Source: Oerskovia enterophila (GTDB taxonomy: Bacteria > Actinomycetota > Actinomycetes > Actinomycetales > Cellulomonadaceae). From it: DNA of 64,000 bases. A program made the translations under genes and the position numbers. The stretch is taken from assembly GCF_001692445.1 (NCBI RefSeq), contig NZ_MAQA01000023.1, forward strand, positions 1-64,000, read 5' to 3'. Shown one piece after another: positions 28,395-37,167 of this stretch; positions within the stretch are counted from its first letter, which is position 1, and each line of letters begins with the position of its first letter. The notes beneath the pieces were generated by a model, which worked only from the letters and a program-made list of their open reading frames with translations, made no database searches and had not been told where the DNA came from.

Positions 28395-28520
28395 CACCCG
28401 ACGACAGGCCCCGTGGCGCGTCCCCTGCCCCGTCGCAGCCCCGTGCCACCCCAGGCAGCTCCCGCTGATCCCCCTCGGTCCCGGCTCTCGCCGCAGGCCA
28501 CCAACGATGAAGAGGAAGTC

Positions 28521-29456
28521 ATGGCACGCATCTACGACGACGTCACGAAGCTCGTCGGCAACACGCCCCTCGTCCGCCTGAACAAGCTCACCGAGGGCCT
28601 CGGCGCCACGGTCGTGGGCAAGCTCGAGTTCTACAACCCCGCGAACTCGGTCAAGGACCGCATCGGCGTCGCGATCATCGACGCGGCCGAGGCCTCGGGC
28701 GAGCTCAAGCCGGGCGGCACCGTCGTCGAGGCGACCTCGGGCAACACGGGCATCGCCCTGGCCATGGTCGGCGCGGCACGCGGCTACGACATCGTCCTGA
28801 CGATGCCCGAGACCATGTCCAAGGAGCGTCGCGCGCTGCTGCGCGCGTTCGGCGCCGAGCTCATCCTGACGCCGGGCTCCGAGGGCATGAAGGGCGCGGT
28901 CAACAAGGCCGACGAGATCGTGGCCGAGCGCGAGGGCGCCATCCTGGCCCGCCAGTTCGCCAACGAGGCCAACCCCGCGATCCACCGTGCCACGACGGCC
29001 GAGGAGATCTGGGCCGACACGGACGGCGAGGTCGACATCGTGGTCGCCGGCATCGGCACCGGTGGCACCATCACCGGGGTCGGTCAGGTCCTCAAGGAGC
29101 GCAAGCCGAGCGTCCAGATCGTCGCGGTCGAGCCCGAGGAGTCCGCGATCCTCAACGGCGGCGCCCCCGGCCCGCACAAGATCCAGGGCATCGGCGCGAA
29201 CTTCGTCCCCGAGATCCTCGACACGAGCGTCTACGACGAGGTCATCGACATCAACGCCGAGACCGCGGTCGAGTACGCGCGTCGTGCCGCCAAGGAGGAG
29301 GGCCTGCTCGTGGGCATCTCGTCCGGCGCCGCGATCGCGGCCGCCCTGCGACTCGCGGAGCGTCCGGAGAACGCCGGCAAGCTCATCGTCGTGATCATCC
29401 CGTCGTTCGGCGAGCGCTACCTGACCTCCGTGCTGTACGCCGACCTGCTGGACTGA
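28521..29456 (+). CDS. cysK: Cysteine synthase A (O-acetylserine sulfhydrylase)
   Basis: Joins O-acetylserine and sulfide to make cysteine, PLP-dependent. The 311-residue protein shows [10 protein letters not shown], the PLP lysine in 'NSVKDRIG' (about Lys44), '[11 protein letters not shown]' (substrate loop) and '[10 protein letters not shown]' (phosphate site). Length is normal. Ribosome binding site GAGGAAG precedes the ATG by three to four bases. Translation of cysE begins by a TGATG overlap. A cysteine-rich leader ORF lies upstream, so expression probably responds to cysteine. Confidence 0.97.
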   Translation: MARIYDDVTKLVGNTPLVRLNKLTEGLGATVVGKLEFYNPANSVKDRIGVAIIDAAEASGELKPGGTVVEATSGNTGIALAMVGAARGYDIVLTMPETMSKERRALLRAFGAELILTPGSEGMKGAVNKADEIVAEREGAILARQFANEANPAIHRATTAEEIWADTDGEVDIVVAGIGTGGTITGVGQVLKERKPSVQIVAVEPEESAILNGGAPGPHKIQGIGANFVPEILDTSVYDEVIDINAETAVEYARRAAKEEGLLVGISSGAAIAAALRLAERPENAGKLIVVIIPSFGERYLTSVLYADLLD

Positions 29457-30061
29457 TGAGACCTCCCAGTCCCCTGCGACGCTTCCTGAGAGTCCTCAGG
29501 GAGGACCTCGAGGCCGCTCGGCACCGCGATCCCGCGGCGCGGAACGGCTTCGAGGTCGCGCTCATCTACCCGGGCCTGCACGCGGTGTGGGCGTACCGCC
29601 TCACGCACCGCATGTGGCGCGAGCCCGCTCTGCGCCTGCCCGCCCGGATCATCGCCCAGGTCGCTCGGGCGGCGACCGGCGTGGAGATCCACCCGGGAGC
29701 CAAGATCGGGCGCCGTCTGTTCATCGACCACGGCATGGGCGTGGTCATCGGTGAGACCGCGGTCGTGGGGGACGACGTGCTGCTCTTCCACGGGTCGACC
29801 CTCGGCGGGCGCTCGATGAAGCGCGGCAAGCGGCACCCGACCCTGGGCGACCGCGTGGTCGTGGGGGCCGGCGCCAAGATCCTCGGTCCGGTCTGGGTCG
29901 GCGACGACGTCCAGGTCGGCGCCAACGCCGTGGTCGTCAAGGACGTGCCCGCGGGGTCGGTGGCCGTGGGGGTCCCGGCCCGCAACCGCGTCCCGGAGCC
30001 GGTCGTGCCGCCCGCCGAGCCGGCCGAGGACCCGTCGCTGCTCATCGAGTACGTGATCTGA
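29456..30061 (+). CDS. cysE: Serine O-acetyltransferase
   Basis: Makes O-acetylserine from serine and acetyl-CoA, the substrate for CysK. The 201-residue protein has the short form typical of EpsC/actinobacterial CysE: '[25 protein letters not shown]' N-terminal helix part, then left-handed beta-helix hexapeptide repeats ('[23 protein letters not shown]', '[20 protein letters not shown]'). Catalytic His in DHGMG and HPTLGD. The ATG overlaps the cysK stop by one base (TGATG), so it is coupled. The C-terminal tail of about 15 residues probably binds CysK (it ends in Ile, as in the cysteine synthase complex). Followed by a strong terminator. Confidence 0.95.
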   Translation: MRPPSPLRRFLRVLREDLEAARHRDPAARNGFEVALIYPGLHAVWAYRLTHRMWREPALRLPARIIAQVARAATGVEIHPGAKIGRRLFIDHGMGVVIGETAVVGDDVLLFHGSTLGGRSMKRGKRHPTLGDRVVVGAGAKILGPVWVGDDVQVGANAVVVKDVPAGSVAVGVPARNRVPEPVVPPAEPAEDPSLLIEYVI

Positions 30062-30082
30062 CGACCGACGGCCATCAGGCCG

Positions 30083-30125
30083 AGCACAGGAGGGGCGGCG
30101 CCACGCGCGCCGCCCCTCCTGTGCT
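30083..30125 (+). terminator. Hairpin terminator after cysK-cysE
   Basis: An 18-base perfect stem (30083-30100 with 30108-30125) with a 7-base loop, 22 bases after the cysE stop. Confidence 0.93.
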
Positions 30126-30231
30126 GTCCGGGGCGACGGGCCACTCTGCCGCCTCGCCTCCGGGCGCTCCCGGCCGGACCACGACCCTCCGCAGGCCGAC
30201 CGCCGTGGCGGGTACCCGGCGTCGGGCACGG

Positions 30232-30273
30232 TAGATTGAGCCGCGGTTCCTAGGACTCCCGGTTCTGGGAACC
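30232..30273 (+). promoter_or_regulatory. Possible promoter and operator of the LLM oxidoreductase
   Basis: A TAGATT -10-like element (30232-30237) is followed by a palindromic operator-like segment: GGTTC-TGG-GAACC (30261-30273) inside a larger GGTTCC...GGAACC (30245-30273). It lies 71-112 bases before the ATG at 30344. The overlap with the expected transcription start would suit a repressor. Motif seen by eye only. Confidence 0.3.
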
Positions 30274-30343
30274 TCGCTCGACGCACGTCGAGCCCGCGGA
30301 CCCGTCCGCACCTCAGCGCCGAGGAACACACGAGGAGAACGCC

Positions 30344-31384
30344 ATGCGCATCGGCATCCACACCGGCTACTGGTCCGCCGGACCCCCGCCCGGCATCCAG
30401 GAGGCGATCGTCGCCGCGGACCGCCTGGGCGTCGACTCGGTCTGGACCGCCGAGGCCTACGGCTCGGACGCCTTCACGCCGCTCGCGTGGTGGGGCTCGC
30501 ACACCTCGCGCATCCGGCTCGGGACCGCGGTCGCGCAGATGTCCGCCCGCACCCCCACCGCGACCGCGATGGCCGCACTGACGCTCGACCACCTCTCGGG
30601 CGGGCGTGCGATCCTCGGGCTCGGCGTCTCGGGCCCGCAGGTCGTCGAGGGCTGGTACGGCCAGCCCTACCCGCGTCCCCTGGCCCGCACGCGCGAGTAC
30701 GTCGAGATCGTGCGCGACGTGATCTCACGCCAGGGCCCCGTCACCTACGACGGCCAGTTCTACCAGCTGCCCCTGACCGGCGAGGGCACCACGGGGCTCG
30801 GCAAGGCGCTGCGCTCGACCGTGCACCCGCTGCGCCCCGAGATCCCCATCCACCTCGCGGCCGAGGGCCCCAAGAACATCTCGCTCGCGGCCGAGATCGC
30901 GGACGGCTGGCTGCCCCTGTTCTACAGCCCGCGCATGGACCCCCTGTTCCGCGGCCTGCTCGACGAGGGCTTCGCCCGGCGCTCGGACGAGCGCTCCCCC
31001 GCCGCCGGCTTCGAGGTCTCGGCCACCGTCCCGGTCGTGGTGGCCGACGACGTCGAGCAGGCCGCCGACAAGGTGCGCCCCTTCATCGCGCTCTACGTGG
31101 GCGGCATGGGCGCCAAGGGCGCGAACTTCCACCGCGACGCGCTCGACCGCCTCGGCTACTCGGACGCGTGCGACGAGATCCAGGCGCACTACCTCGCGGG
31201 CCGCAAGGCCGAGGCCGTCGCGGCCGTCCCGACCGCCCTGGTCGAGGACGTCGCGCTCGTGGGGCCCGAGGCCAAGATCGCCCACGACCTCGAGGCGTGG
31301 CGCCGTACCGCGGTCACGACCCTCCTGGTCCAGGGGGACCCGACGGCGGTGCGCACCGTCGCGGGGCTGCTCGCCCGGGCCTAG
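30344..31384 (+). CDS. F420-dependent LLM-class oxidoreductase (Rv3520c-like)
   Basis: A 346-residue luciferase-like enzyme of the F420-dependent class; closest family I recognise is that of mycobacterial Rv3520c. The start 'MRIGIHTGYWSAGPP' and 'AWWGSHTSRIRLGTAVAQMSARTPTATAMAALTLDHLSGGR' are typical of the family; the C-terminal part has the nonprolyl-cis region and 'IAHDLEAWR'. F420 binding is inferred from family and from cofE and FGD-like genes in the window. Single-gene unit with a GAGGAG ribosome site, closed by a 22-base hairpin. Substrate unknown. Confidence 0.85.
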   Translation: MRIGIHTGYWSAGPPPGIQEAIVAADRLGVDSVWTAEAYGSDAFTPLAWWGSHTSRIRLGTAVAQMSARTPTATAMAALTLDHLSGGRAILGLGVSGPQVVEGWYGQPYPRPLARTREYVEIVRDVISRQGPVTYDGQFYQLPLTGEGTTGLGKALRSTVHPLRPEIPIHLAAEGPKNISLAAEIADGWLPLFYSPRMDPLFRGLLDEGFARRSDERSPAAGFEVSATVPVVVADDVEQAADKVRPFIALYVGGMGAKGANFHRDALDRLGYSDACDEIQAHYLAGRKAEAVAAVPTALVEDVALVGPEAKIAHDLEAWRRTAVTTLLVQGDPTAVRTVAGLLARA

Positions 31385-31390
31385 GTCCCG

Positions 31391-31453
31391 CCTGAGTCCG
31401 GAGCCCCGTGCGCGGTACGCCAGGCGTCGCTCGCACGGGGCTCCGGACTCAGG
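31391..31453. terminator. Long perfect hairpin between convergent genes
   Basis: A perfect 22-base stem (31391-31412 with 31432-31453) with a 19-base loop. Its outer arm contains the stop codon of the minus-strand gene (31449-31451), so gene end and terminator are superimposed. It serves both the LLM gene and the alkyltransferase-like gene. Confidence 0.93.
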
Positions 31454-31811
31454 AAGGCTGCTCGGGAAACCAGACCGCCCTGCGCAGGTCGACGCGCTCG
31501 CCGCTCGGCCGCAGGGGACACCCCTCGGCCCGCAGGTTCGCGAGCGCGGTCGTCAGGTGATGGGCCGGCGGGGATCCCGCAGCGTTGACCACGCGCCACC
31601 ACGGCAGGTCCGCATCGCCGGGGCCGTCGCCGTCGGAGCGCGCGAGCACCTGGCCCACCTGGCGCGGGCCGCCCCGGCCCAGCGACTCCGCGACGATCTC
31701 CGCGACGAGGCCGTACGTCATGGCCCGCCCGCTCGGGATCGCCGCGACGAGAGCGAGCACCGCGTCCGCGTACTCCTGGCGGGCGTCGGCAGGGTCGGTC
31801 TCGTGGTCCAC
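31449..31811 (-). CDS. Alkyltransferase-like (ATL, MGMT-fold) protein
   Basis: A 120-residue MGMT-type DNA-binding domain, with the signature PSGRAMTYGLVAEI and GGPRQVGQ (helix-turn-helix region), and PWWRVVNAAG where MGMT has PCHR(V). The active-site Cys is therefore Trp, as in ATL proteins that bind alkylated guanine and hand it to nucleotide excision repair. The GTG at 31811 fits the family start; earlier in-frame starts extend into the next gene's promoter. It faces the LLM gene and shares its terminator, and is divergent from an Eis-like gene. Confidence 0.85.
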   Translation of the reverse strand: MDHETDPADARQEYADAVLALVAAIPSGRAMTYGLVAEIVAESLGRGGPRQVGQVLARSDGDGPGDADLPWWRVVNAAGSPPAHHLTTALANLRAEGCPLRPSGERVDLRRAVWFPEQPS

Positions 31812-31885
31812 CGGGCGAGCGTACCCGGCGCTCCCCCCGACAATTCCCCTGGCACGCTCGCCCCGCACGCCCCGATGATGAGGGC

Positions 31886-33226
31886 ATGACCACCCCCTCC
31901 CGCCGTCCCCTGCCCGCCGGCTACCGCATCGCGCCGCTCACCGAGGCCGACAAGCGCGCGCTCCTCGACGTGGACACGTGGGCCTTCCCCTCCGAGGTCG
32001 ACCTCGACGAGCAGGTCGAGCTCCCGCTGCCCCTGACCTGGTCGCGGACGTTCGGCGTGGTGAGCGAGCACCAGGACGCCGACGCCGTCCCGCTCGACGG
32101 CGCGGTCCCGACCGTGAGCGAGCTCGCGGCCATGCACTCCTCGTACCCGTTCTCCCAGTTCCCGGTGCCGGGCGGGACGCTGCCGGTGAGCGGCCTGACC
32201 TGGGTGGGCGTGCATCCGCAGCACCGTCGCCGGGGCATCCTCAGCGCCATGATCGACGTCCACTTCGAGCAGGCCAGGGCCGCGGGCGAGCCGGTCTCGG
32301 CGCTCTTCGCGGCCGAGGCCCCGATCTACGGACGCTTCGGCTACGGGCAGGCCGCGCAGGACCTGCGCCTGACCATCCCCCGGGGTGCAGCCCTGCGCGA
32401 CGTCGCGGGCGCCGACGAGCACACGGTCCGCATCGAGAAGGCCGACCGCGCGCGGCACGGGGAGCTCGTCGACACCCTGCACCGCGCTGCCGGGGCCGAC
32501 CCGGGCGGTCACGGCACGGGGATCAACCGGCCCGGCTGGGTCACGCGCGAGACGCCCGAGCTGCAGGAGTCGTGGTGGTCGGACCCGGCCGTGTTCCGCC
32601 GGGGCCGCGAGTCCGAGCGCATCGTGGTCGTCGAGCGCGACGGCGAGCCCCGGGGCTACGCGACCTTCCGCCGCAAGGTCGCGTGGGAGACCACGGGCCC
32701 GCGCGGCACGGTCAGCACGGGCGAGGTCGTCGCGCTCGACGCCGCTGCCGCCCGGGCCCTGTGGGGCGTGCTGACGGACCTCGACCTCACGACCGAGATC
32801 GAGCCGTTCATGATCCCGGTCGACGACGCCATCACCCACCTCCTGGTCAACCCGCGCGCCGCGGCCGGGCGCGTGGCGGACAACCTGTGGGTCCGTGTGC
32901 TCGACGTCCCCGTGGCCCTCGCCGGGCGCCGGTACGCCGGGGACGTCGACGTCGTCCTGCACGTGAGCGACGAGCGCGTCCCGGACAACTCGGGCCACTG
33001 GCGGCTGCGCGCCACGGCGTTCGGCGAGGCGACGTGCGAGCGCACCGACGACCCGGCCGACCTGTCGCTCGACGTGCGCGAGCTGGGCTCGGTCTTCCTG
33101 GGCGGGGTGTCGCTCGCCGCGCTCGCGACGGCCGGGCTCGTCACCGAGCACCGGCCGGGCACGCTGGGAGCCGCCGCCGCGGCGTTCGGGTGGCCCGTGG
33201 CGCCCGTGTCGAGCTGGGTGTTCTGA
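31886..33226 (+). CDS. Eis-like GNAT N-acetyltransferase
   Basis: A 446-residue tandem-GNAT enzyme of the Eis type, which acetylates amines with acetyl-CoA and can give aminoglycoside resistance or modify proteins. The first GNAT domain has the acetyl-CoA loop 'VGVHPQHRRRGILSAMID' around residues 110-127 and the typical 'YGRFGYG' strand, and the second domain lies in the middle. The C-terminal sterol-carrier-like part ends in the family's terminal 'SSWVF', whose carboxylate acts in catalysis. Own promoter, single gene. Substrate unknown. Confidence 0.85.
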   Translation: MTTPSRRPLPAGYRIAPLTEADKRALLDVDTWAFPSEVDLDEQVELPLPLTWSRTFGVVSEHQDADAVPLDGAVPTVSELAAMHSSYPFSQFPVPGGTLPVSGLTWVGVHPQHRRRGILSAMIDVHFEQARAAGEPVSALFAAEAPIYGRFGYGQAAQDLRLTIPRGAALRDVAGADEHTVRIEKADRARHGELVDTLHRAAGADPGGHGTGINRPGWVTRETPELQESWWSDPAVFRRGRESERIVVVERDGEPRGYATFRRKVAWETTGPRGTVSTGEVVALDAAAARALWGVLTDLDLTTEIEPFMIPVDDAITHLLVNPRAAAGRVADNLWVRVLDVPVALAGRRYAGDVDVVLHVSDERVPDNSGHWRLRATAFGEATCERTDDPADLSLDVRELGSVFLGGVSLAALATAGLVTEHRPGTLGAAAAAFGWPVAPVSSWVF

Positions 33227-33235
33227 CCGACCCCA

Positions 33236-33298
33236 CGTCGAGTGCATGGTTCGGCTACGACACGCCGGGCGTGTCGCAGCCGGATCATGCACTCGACG
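33236..33298. repeat. 63-base imperfect palindrome
   Basis: Two arms of about 27-30 bases, CGTCGAGTGCATG... at the left and ...CATGCACTCGACG at the right, with inner CGACACGCC/GGCGTGTCG pairing. It occupies the gap between the Eis-like gene and the Nei-type glycosylase. It can act as a bidirectional terminator but has the size and symmetry of a mobile palindromic unit. Confidence 0.7.
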
Positions 33299-33338
33299 GC
33301 CAGGAGAGGACCGGCTCAGCGGTCGGCGAGGCCTCGGG

Positions 33339-34388
33339 TCACCGCTGGCACGTCGGGCACCAGTAGAGCTTGCGGCCCGCGAGGTCCTTCATGAGCACGG
33401 GCGTGCCGCACACCCGGCAGGGCAGCCCGTCGCGGTGGTAGACGTAGAACGCCTGGTCGGCGGGCACCGCCCCGGCCGATCCGTCGGTGTTCTGGCGCAC
33501 CTGCTGACGAGTGGCCCCGGGGGCAGGTGCTGCGCGCGGGTGCGTGGCGCCGTCGGGCAGGCGGTCCTCCGGGCGGGTGGTGACGATCGCGCCCGTCGCG
33601 GCCCCCTCACGCATGAGGACGACCAGGTCCTCCCAGATCTCCCGCAGCGTCTCGGCGGGCACGTCGCGGCCCGCGGCGAGCGGGTCGCGACCCGCGCGGA
33701 AGAGCGCCTCGGCGCGGTAGATGTTGCCCACCCCCGCGACGACGTCCTGGTTCATGAGGAGCTGCCCCACGCTCGTGCGCGAGCGCCGCACGGCTGCCAC
33801 GAAACGGTCGGGGCCACCCGCGGGGGGCGGGTCGTCGCGGATCGGGTCGGGTCCGAGCCGCGCCTCGACCGCGCGCACCTCGTCGGCGGACACGACCTCG
33901 CACGCCGTGGGACCGGTCAGGTCCGCGACCGCGTGGTCGCCGACCAGCCGCACGCGCACGGCCCCGCGGGGCGGCGGAGGGGTCCACCCGTCCTCGCCCT
34001 GGGGGGCGAGCGACGCGAGCGGGCCGGCGGGGATCGAGTCGCGCTCGCCGATGCGCTTGCGGGGCGCACCGATCGCGTGCACGACGGCGGAGCTCCCGTC
34101 TCCCGCGAACGTCCAGGCCCCGTAGAGGCCCAGGTGGACGCGAAGCCAGCGCAGCTCGTCGTCGGGCGGGACGGCGGGCGCACCGCCCGGACCCGGGCGT
34201 GCGGACGCGTCGGCGAAGCCCAGGAAGAGCTGCTTGCCCCAGGCGCGCGAGGCGACCAGACGTGATCCGTCGAGCAGCGCCGCGCCCGCCTCGAACCGGC
34301 CCTGCGGGCTCGAGACCGCCAGGACCTGGCCCGCGAAGAGCTCGCCGAACGTCCGCGCGAGGCGGTGGACGGTGTGGCCCTCAGGCAC
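33339..34388 (-). CDS. Nei-type DNA glycosylase (Nei2-like)
   Basis: Removes oxidised pyrimidines from DNA and cuts the backbone. The 349-residue protein starts PEGHT (catalytic Pro2-Glu3 after Met removal), then has 'MNQDVVAGVGNIYRAEALF' (H2TH domain) and a C-terminal zinc finger with four cysteines (C-x2-C near 'PCRVCG' and C-x2-C near 'WCPTCQ'). About 40 extra residues between the domains resemble mycobacterial Nei2. Starts with GTG at 34388. It sits next to rpiB on the same strand, 75 bases downstream of it. Confidence 0.88.
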   Translation of the reverse strand: MPEGHTVHRLARTFGELFAGQVLAVSSPQGRFEAGAALLDGSRLVASRAWGKQLFLGFADASARPGPGGAPAVPPDDELRWLRVHLGLYGAWTFAGDGSSAVVHAIGAPRKRIGERDSIPAGPLASLAPQGEDGWTPPPPRGAVRVRLVGDHAVADLTGPTACEVVSADEVRAVEARLGPDPIRDDPPPAGGPDRFVAAVRRSRTSVGQLLMNQDVVAGVGNIYRAEALFRAGRDPLAAGRDVPAETLREIWEDLVVLMREGAATGAIVTTRPEDRLPDGATHPRAAPAPGATRQQVRQNTDGSAGAVPADQAFYVYHRDGLPCRVCGTPVLMKDLAGRKLYWCPTCQR

Positions 34389-34400
34389 GGGTCGCGCCGT

Positions 34401-34442
34401 ACAGCCCGCGCACGCGGGAAATCGCCGACAGCCCGCGCACGC
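34401..34442. repeat. Short direct repeat between nei-type gene and rpiB
   Basis: The 15-base word ACAGCCCGCGCACGC occurs twice, 27 bases apart. It lies between the glycosylase start and the rpiB end; each copy is followed by GGG. No further support. Confidence 0.4.
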
Positions 34443-34463
34443 CGGGCACGGAGAAGCCGGACC

Positions 34464-34922
34464 TCACGCCTGGTGGCGCGAAGCCTCGTAGGCGGCCAGC
34501 TGGTCGATGCGACGCTGGTGGCGCGCGTCGCCGCTGAACGGCTCGGCGAGGAACGCGTCGATGAACGACGTGGCCTCCTCGACCGTGTGCTGGCGCCCGC
34601 CGACCGAGATGACGTTGGCGTCGTTGTGCTGACGGGCCAGCTTCGCGGTGTCGAGGTTCCAGGCCAGGGCGGCGCGCACGCCGTCGACCTTGTTGGCGGC
34701 GATCTGCTCGCCGTTGCCCGAGCCGCCGATCACGACGCCGAGGCTCCCGGGCTCCGCGACGACGGCCTCGCCGGCCGCGATGCAGAACGACGGGTAGTCG
34801 TCGAGGGCGTCGTACTCGTGGGCGCCGTGGTCCACGACGTCGTGGCCCGAGCTCTTGAGGTGCGTGACGAGGTGAGCCTTGAGCTCGTACCCCGCGTGGT
34901 CCGCTGCAATGTGAACGCGCAT
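34464..34922 (-). CDS. rpiB: Ribose-5-phosphate isomerase B
   Basis: Interconverts ribose 5-phosphate and ribulose 5-phosphate in the pentose phosphate pathway. The 152-residue protein has the family pattern 'HIAADHAGYELK' near the start, 'DYPSFC' and the 'GSGNGEQIAANKV' loop around residues 67-78. The ATG at 34922 is chosen because it begins the family match; a GGGGG-type ribosome site lies just upstream. Divergent from pepO-like peptidase (60 bases). Confidence 0.95.
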   Translation of the reverse strand: MRVHIAADHAGYELKAHLVTHLKSSGHDVVDHGAHEYDALDDYPSFCIAAGEAVVAEPGSLGVVIGGSGNGEQIAANKVDGVRAALAWNLDTAKLARQHNDANVISVGGRQHTVEEATSFIDAFLAEPFSGDARHQRRIDQLAAYEASRHQA

Positions 34923-34969
34923 GGCCCCCATCATCCCCGATGGACGCCCCGGATGCGTTCGCGCTCGCA

Positions 34970-34975
34970 TAACCT
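34970..34975 (+). promoter_or_regulatory. -10 element suggesting leaderless mRNA for the M13 peptidase
   Basis: TAACCT ends eight bases before the ATG at 34983, and no Shine-Dalgarno-like sequence lies between. A transcript starting about seven bases downstream would begin at or next to the ATG. A -35 element is not evident. Confidence 0.4.
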
Positions 34976-34982
34976 GAGACGC

Positions 34983-37028
34983 ATGACACAGACCACACCA
35001 CACGTCGCGGGCCAGACGGCGGGCGCCGCAGGTGGCCCGACCTCCGGCATCGACCTGTCCGCGATCGACCCGGCCGTCCGCCCGCAGGACGACCTGTACC
35101 GGCACGTCAACGGCAGGTGGATCGAGTCCCACGAGATCCCCGCCGACCGCTCGATGGACGGCTCGTTCCGCGCGCTGCACGACCAGGCCGAGGAGCACGT
35201 CCGCGAGATCATCAAGGACGCCGCGGCCGCGGTCGAGGCCGGTGACGCCACGGGCGTCCAGGCCCAGATCGGCGCGCTCTTCGCGAGCTTCATGGACACC
35301 GGCACGATCGAGGCGCGCGGCGTCACCCCGCTCGCCCCGGACCTCGCGCTGCTCGCAGCCGCGACGACCCAGGCCGAGCTGACGGGCGCGCTCGGCGCGC
35401 TCCAGCGCACGGGTGGGGCCGGCGCGTTCGGGTTCTGGGTCGACAACGACGCCAAGGACCCCGAGCAGTACGTCGCGTACCTCTACCAGGGCGGCCTGGG
35501 CCTGCCCGACGAGGCGTACTACCGCGAGGAGCAGTACGCCGACGTGCGCGCCAAGTACGTCCCGCACGTCGCGCGCATGCTGACGCTCGCGGGCGTCACC
35601 GCGGACACGTGGGGCGCGACGCCCCAGGAGGCCGCCGAGCGCGTGCTCGCGCTCGAGACGCAGCTCGCGGCCCACCACTGGGACGTGGTGCGCGACCGCG
35701 ACGCCGACCTCACGTACAACCCCATGACGCTGGGTGCGCTCGCCGGGTCCGCGCCGGGCTTCGACTGGCACGCGTGGGTCTTGGCCCTGGGGGCGCCCGA
35801 GGGCTCGCTCGACCACCTCGTGGTCCGCGAGCCGGGCTTCGCGACCGGGTTCGCCGAGCTGTGGCAGTCGGTGCCGCTCGAGGACTGGAAGCTGTGGGCC
35901 GTCTACCACCTGGTCTCGGCGCGCGCGCCGTACCTCACGGACGAGCTGGTCGAGGCGAACTTCGACTTCTACGGCCGTACGCTCTCCGGGGCGCAGGAGG
36001 TCCGCGAGCGCTGGAAGCGCGGTGTCTCGCTCGTCGAGGGCGCGCTGGGCGAGGCCGTGGGTGCGGTGTACGTCGAGCGGCACTTCCCGCCGGCCCACAA
36101 GGCCCGCATGGAGGAGCTGGTCGCCTACCTCGTCGCGGCCTACCGCGAGTCGATCCTGGGGCTCGACTGGATGACGGAGGAGACCAAGGTCAAGGCGCTC
36201 GCGAAGCTCGAGGCCTTCACACCCAAGATCGGGTATCCCGTCAAGTGGCGCGACTACTCGGCCCTCGTGGTCGAGGCCGACGACCTGCTGGGCAACGTGC
36301 GCCGCTCGAACGCGTTCGACCAGGACCGCGAGCTCGGCAAGATCGGCAAGCCGCTCGACCGCGACGAGTGGTTCATGACCCCGCAGACGGTCAACGCGTA
36401 CTACAACCCGGGCATGAACGAGATCGTCTTCCCGGCCGCGATCCTCCAGCCTCCGTTCTTCGACCCCGAGGCCGAGGACGCGGTCAACTACGGCGGGATC
36501 GGGGCCGTGATCGGCCACGAGATCGGCCACGGTTTCGACGACCAGGGCTCCAAGTACGACGGCGACGGCCGCCTCGAGGACTGGTGGACGCCCGAGGACC
36601 GGGCCGAGTTCGAGATCCGCACCAAGGCGCTCATCGCCCAGTACGACGCGTTCCGCCCGGTCCAGCTGCCCGCGGACGGCCCGCACGTCAACGGCGCGCT
36701 GACGATCGGCGAGAACATCGGCGACCTGGGCGGGCTGTCGATCGCGCTCAAGGCGTACCGCATCGCGCTGGGCCGGCCGTTGTCGGAGGCGCCCGTGATC
36801 GACGGCCTCACGGGCATCGAGCGCGTGTTCCTCGGCTGGGCCCAGGTGTGGCAGTCGAAGGGTCGTGACGAGGAGGTCGTGCGCCGTCTCGCGACGGACC
36901 CGCACTCGCCCAACGAGTTCCGCTGCAACGGCGTGGTCCGCAACGTGGACGAGTTCTACGAGGCGTACGGCGTGACGGAGTCCGACGCGCTGTACCTCGC
37001 CCCGGAGGAGCGCGTCCGCATCTGGTGA
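34983..37028 (+). CDS. M13 family metallopeptidase (PepO-like)
   Basis: A zinc endopeptidase of the neprilysin family that cleaves oligopeptides. The 681-residue protein has HEIGH (about residues 512-516) as zinc motif, GENIGDLGG with the third ligand Glu, and 'VNAYYNPGMNEIVFPA' (substrate strand). No signal peptide, as in bacterial cytoplasmic PepO. It is opposite rpiB with a 60-base divergent gap; the promoter's -10 is very close to the ATG. A terminator hairpin follows. Pairs functionally with PepN in peptide recycling. Confidence 0.93.
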   Translation: MTQTTPHVAGQTAGAAGGPTSGIDLSAIDPAVRPQDDLYRHVNGRWIESHEIPADRSMDGSFRALHDQAEEHVREIIKDAAAAVEAGDATGVQAQIGALFASFMDTGTIEARGVTPLAPDLALLAAATTQAELTGALGALQRTGGAGAFGFWVDNDAKDPEQYVAYLYQGGLGLPDEAYYREEQYADVRAKYVPHVARMLTLAGVTADTWGATPQEAAERVLALETQLAAHHWDVVRDRDADLTYNPMTLGALAGSAPGFDWHAWVLALGAPEGSLDHLVVREPGFATGFAELWQSVPLEDWKLWAVYHLVSARAPYLTDELVEANFDFYGRTLSGAQEVRERWKRGVSLVEGALGEAVGAVYVERHFPPAHKARMEELVAYLVAAYRESILGLDWMTEETKVKALAKLEAFTPKIGYPVKWRDYSALVVEADDLLGNVRRSNAFDQDRELGKIGKPLDRDEWFMTPQTVNAYYNPGMNEIVFPAAILQPPFFDPEAEDAVNYGGIGAVIGHEIGHGFDDQGSKYDGDGRLEDWWTPEDRAEFEIRTKALIAQYDAFRPVQLPADGPHVNGALTIGENIGDLGGLSIALKAYRIALGRPLSEAPVIDGLTGIERVFLGWAQVWQSKGRDEEVVRRLATDPHSPNEFRCNGVVRNVDEFYEAYGVTESDALYLAPEERVRIW

Positions 37029-37042
37029 CCTCCCCTGACGGG

Positions 37043-37078
37043 CGCTGCCCCGGTCCCCGTCGGGGGACCGGGGCAGCG
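37043..37078. terminator. Hairpin terminator after the M13 peptidase
   Basis: A 16-base stem (37043-37058 with 37063-37078) with a 4-base loop, 14 bases beyond the stop codon and 90 bases before the next gene's 3' end. Confidence 0.9.
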
Positions 37079-37167
37079 TGCGTCGCGGTGCCGGGGGCGT
37101 GCGTCCCGGCTGGTCCGGCCCGACGGCGCCGCTCGCCCGGGTGCGTCACGCACCCGGGCGGTCGGCG

